A DNA stretch of 64,000 nucleotides. Origin: Chlorokybus atmophyticus (Eukaryota; Streptophyta; Chlorokybophyceae; Chlorokybales; Chlorokybaceae). Where the stretch lies: NCBI GenBank assembly GCA_009103225.1, contig RHPI01003614.1, positions 1-64,000 on the forward strand, read 5' to 3'. The number at the start of each line of letters is the position of its first letter. The first letter of the stretch is position 1. The position numbers and the translations under genes were made by a program. Under the pieces are notes generated by a model. It worked only from the letters and a program-made list of their open reading frames with translations, did no database searches and was not told the DNA's origin. Positions 60,979-64,000 of this stretch are shown here, one piece after another.

Positions 60979-62250
60979 GAAATGGAGGATGTCCGTGTTG
61001 AGGAGCTTCAAGGTGCAATCCTAGCACTGCGAGAAGAGCTTCATCACACGCAAGCGGCTGCACAAGCACAATGCGAGGCGTACGAGGTGTGCAATGGCGC
61101 ACGCACAAGTTCCCATGGTATCGAGCTCGCGCGTGCATGTGAAGGTGCCAAAGCCATTCAAGGGTCAACGTGATGGAGATGCAGTAGACGAACAATTTTT
61201 CAAGTATCATCTTGGTTGAAGCTTATGGAGGTGCCCACGCATCTGCACGTGAAGGTTGCGACATTGCTTGAAGGTGCAGCACTTGTATGGTGGAGACATC
61301 GTTGTACGCGTGTTGCAAGTGAGTTGGCGCTACCATTAACCACCATGGAAGAGATGGCTCTGGAGATCAGGCATCAAATTGTTCCCGTGAAGAATGCGAA
61401 GGCCGCACGCGATAAATTGCAGCCCTTGTGCAAACGGAGTAGGTGACGGCGTACACGGCTACGTTGCAGCGTTTGGTGATGTCCCATACCTAACATGACC
61501 GAGGAAGAGCAGTTGGACAGGTACACACGTGGTTTGAAACCTTTGGGACGCAAAGAAGTGGAGCTACGGATTCCTAAACCATTGGCGGAAGCTATACGCA
61601 TCGCGGAGCGTTTCGACGCGTTGTACTTCAAGTCTTCTGCAACAAACGCGGACTGGAGGCATGGAAGCAAGCAAGAACGTGGTGATCAGCATAGCGGAAG
61701 CTTTCAACATGCATGGACACGAAGGGAGCCAAGTTCACAACTTGCAAAGGAAGGTGGAGCTGATTTTGGACTATTACCAATGGAGGTGGGTGCCGTACAC
61801 ACGCATAACGGCGTGGCGAAGCACAGTGGACGTGGTGAGGCAGTTAGCAGCGTGCGCAAGTGTTACGTGTGCGCTTCGATAGAACATTTGACATTCAATT
61901 GCTCAAAGCGGCGCACGCAAACGTCTGCATTAGCTGGCAAGACACATCGCGCACGATGCATCAGCGCAATGAAGGAAGATGGCGTGGAGGATCTGGGAAA
62001 CGACTCCCCCCAGCAGGTACGGAGGCTATTGGGGGTGTCACAGGAGGTGGCTATGAACACGCCTATGGTGGTAACTTATACAAGCGAGGAGGCAACGAAG
62101 TACGTTGGGCTTCTAGCACGCATTTGCAATGACCGAGGACAATGGAGGGAGTGCAACCTTATGGTTGATAGTGGAGCAAACAGCAACTTCATGACTGAGG
62201 AGGTTGCACGGCGCTACGGTTGGCTTTCACCTTACGAGGAGGAGAAGTGA
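60979..62250 (+). mobile_element. Second Ty3/gypsy element: gag and protease
   Basis: Gag starts near ATG 60979 (MEDVRVEELQGAILALREEL, a predicted coiled coil). It continues with LEGAALVWWRHRC, then with TEEEQLDRYTRGLKPLGRKE and LAEAIRIAERFDALY, the typical retrotransposon Gag core. A zinc knuckle CYVCASIEHLTFNC lies at about 61864-61905. The protease word NLMVDSGANSNFM near 62156 keeps DSG. Stops and shifts occur at about 61440 and 61480. RT and RNase H are absent between protease and the integrase pieces that follow, so the element is deleted. Confidence 0.75.
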
Positions 62251-63400
62251 AACTTGCCGATGGGGAACCACCCTTTGGAGGTACCGGTGCTGCGTTTAAC
62301 CAAGGAGTTGTGTGTTCACATGGAGAAGTTGGATAAAGCAAGACGGCTTACTATTGCATCATGGCCGCTTGTACATCCCCAATGTTGCATGTTTACGCGT
62401 TCAACTTTATAAGGAAGATCGTGACGTACCAATTGCTGGCCACTAAGAAGTGGAGAGGACGTTGGCAAGCTTAAAACAACGCTTTTACTGGCGGGAGATG
62501 CATTGTGATGTACGCCACTATGTGGCGTCGTGCGATGCATGTCAAAGGGTGAAAGCAACCAATTAAAAGCTAGATGGGTTGCTACAACCTATTCCCATGC
62601 CATTGTCCAAGTTGGACAATGGCATGGGAATAGGTTGTAGCAACCCATCTGGCTTTTAATTGGTTGCTTTCACCCTTTGACTTGAAGTGGGAGCAAGTTA
62701 GTATGGACTTTATTATGGGGCTGCCGAAGACAACAGAAGGGTACGACGCAATACTCGTGTCGGTAGACAAAACCAGCAAAATGGTACGCTTGGCACCGTG
62801 TTGTAGTAAGTCTTGCATGGCACCAGAGGCAATGAAGCGGGGATCATGATCGCTTACAACGCTTCATGGTAGTCCGTGGGAACGGAAAGACATGCTTCAT
62901 AAACAAGCTTGCTGCCTCTGGTGACATGCAAGACTCACAACACGGTGCCAAGCGTACCATTTTGCTGATTTTGTCTACCGACACGAGTATTGCGTCGTAC
63001 CCTTCTGTTGTCTTCGGCAGCCCTATAATAAAGTCCATACTAACTTGCTCCCACTTGGACAATGGCATGGGAATAGGTTGTAGCAACCCACCTGGCTTTT
63101 AATTGGTTGCTTTCACCCTTTGACATGCATCGCACAACGCCACATAGTCGCGTACATCACGATGCATCTCCCGCCAGTAAAAGCGTTGTTTTAAGCTTGC
63201 CAACGTCCTCTCCACTCTTTAGTGGCCAGCAATTGGTACGTCATGATCTTGCTGTAAAAGTTGAACGCGTATATATGCAACATTGGGGATGTACAAGCGG
63301 CTATGATGCAATAGTAAGCCGTCTTGCTTTATCTAACTTCCCCATGTGAACACACAACTCCTTGGTTAAACGCAGCATCGGTACCTCCAGAGGGTGGTTC
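62251..63400. repeat. Fold-back of gypsy integrase sequence
   Basis: The arm 62265-62840 reads on plus (RFYWREMHCDVRHYVASC, CDACQRVKATN, then WEQVSMDFIMGLPKTTEGYD). The arm 62850-63400 carries the same sequence inverted, with WEQVSMDFIIGLPKTTEGYD on minus. The arms differ at scattered bases, so they are separate copies. Inside the left arm a further 70-bp piece is inverted about the centre CCAAGTTGG near 62613, with one mismatch (AGCTAGATGGG against CCAGATGGG). The integrase zinc-binding region and the first catalytic Asp (SMDF) are visible; no complete integrase exists. Confidence 0.85.
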
Positions 63401-64000
63401 CCCATCGCCACTGCTAACAATAGTTGTGCGTGCAACAGAGAAGGAAAGCGCTATGCTGGAGCTGCCCTGGTGGCTGCTTTCCTCGCCAACAGCCAATGAC
63501 ATATTCGCCTCTGCCTTCCTGCCAGTACCTCTGCTGCTGCTTGCCTGCCCACCATTTCACTTAAATGATCTCAAGCTTGTTGCTGGTACTGCGCCTGGCT
63601 GCTAATGCTTGTGCCTTGATAGCAAATTTCGTTATTGTTGCTTGTGGCTTCATTGCCGTTGTGGTTGTCATGCATACTTGCTGCTATTCTCAATGGCTTT
63701 ATTGTTGCATTGTTGGCGTTGCTACTAGGCTTACATTACATTTACGTTTCAAGCTCGTATGTCGTGCTGTCTGTCAATTGCGTAATATGCTGAGCCCGCT
63801 AGCTAGATATAAAACATACGCATATGATTGGTAATACTCCAGCGGAGCTCCTCCCTCCTATAGGCGAGTTCACGGTCCTGCGCATTGTGCGCCTGCTACC
63901 TTGATATTTTCTCAAGTTATTAATGCAGCTATGCGTGCCTTTTCGCTGGTGTTGTGGCAATTACATATTGCTGTCACTGGAAGGTTTTTTAGGATTCTCT
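63401..64000. other. Right end of window, nothing recognised
   Basis: GTTGTTGC-rich low-complexity DNA near 63630-63720. No supported gene or RNA. Confidence 0.4.

Overview
The window looks like nuclear DNA of a green-lineage eukaryote. The most probable source is an alga with a flagellate stage, but the species cannot be fixed from the sequence. The evidence is a plant-type C2 phospholipase D, an organelle-targeted branched-chain aminotransferase, two polycystin-2 type channels (a family absent from land plants), many short GT-AG introns and degraded copia and gypsy retroelements. There is no bacterial gene organisation, CRISPR array or rRNA. Roughly half of the window is intergenic or repetitive.

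Layout. 0-3.5 kb: a small phase-0-intron gene (acidic, RGG-tailed) between direct repeats. 4-5.4 kb: remnant of a cytosine-5 DNA methyltransferase and Cys-rich fragments, minus strand. 7-8.9 kb: an unknown multi-exon gene with a one-base frameshift, then a 53-bp tandem array and dispersed repeats. 11.4-15.7 kb (minus): a 956-aa RNA-binding protein with three RRMs and a dsRNA-binding domain. 17-20.7 kb: a degenerate reverse transcriptase of the GIPMG/YIDD type in repeat-rich DNA. 20.8-26.0 kb (minus): an 18-exon phospholipase D of 799 aa. 27.3-30.3 kb (plus): an 8-exon BCAT of 454 aa, head to head with PLD. 32.6-39.3 kb (plus) and 40.0-46.3 kb (minus): two tail-to-tail polycystin paralogues with LNR-like modules. 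47-64 kb: a retroelement graveyard. It holds a zinc-knuckle fragment, LTR pieces, a minus-strand Ty3/gypsy element whose integrase ends in a PHD-like finger, two copia bodies joined through one 209-bp LTR, and a second gypsy gag/protease followed by a folded-back integrase.

The exon models for PLD, BCAT, the RRM protein and the first gene were built by hand; splice phases close exactly in each. GC-AG introns recur in PLD and in the polycystins. Two places look like assembly faults, each marked by a single N. A 913-bp polycystin segment sits inside a BCAT intron, identical in every stretch compared with its counterpart at 33.05 kb, and there is a 363-bp direct duplication at 31.06-31.80 kb. 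Short-loop perfect palindromes are frequent in non-coding DNA. No operon-like cooperation is expected. The only clear layout relationships are the PLD/BCAT shared upstream region and the convergent polycystin pair.
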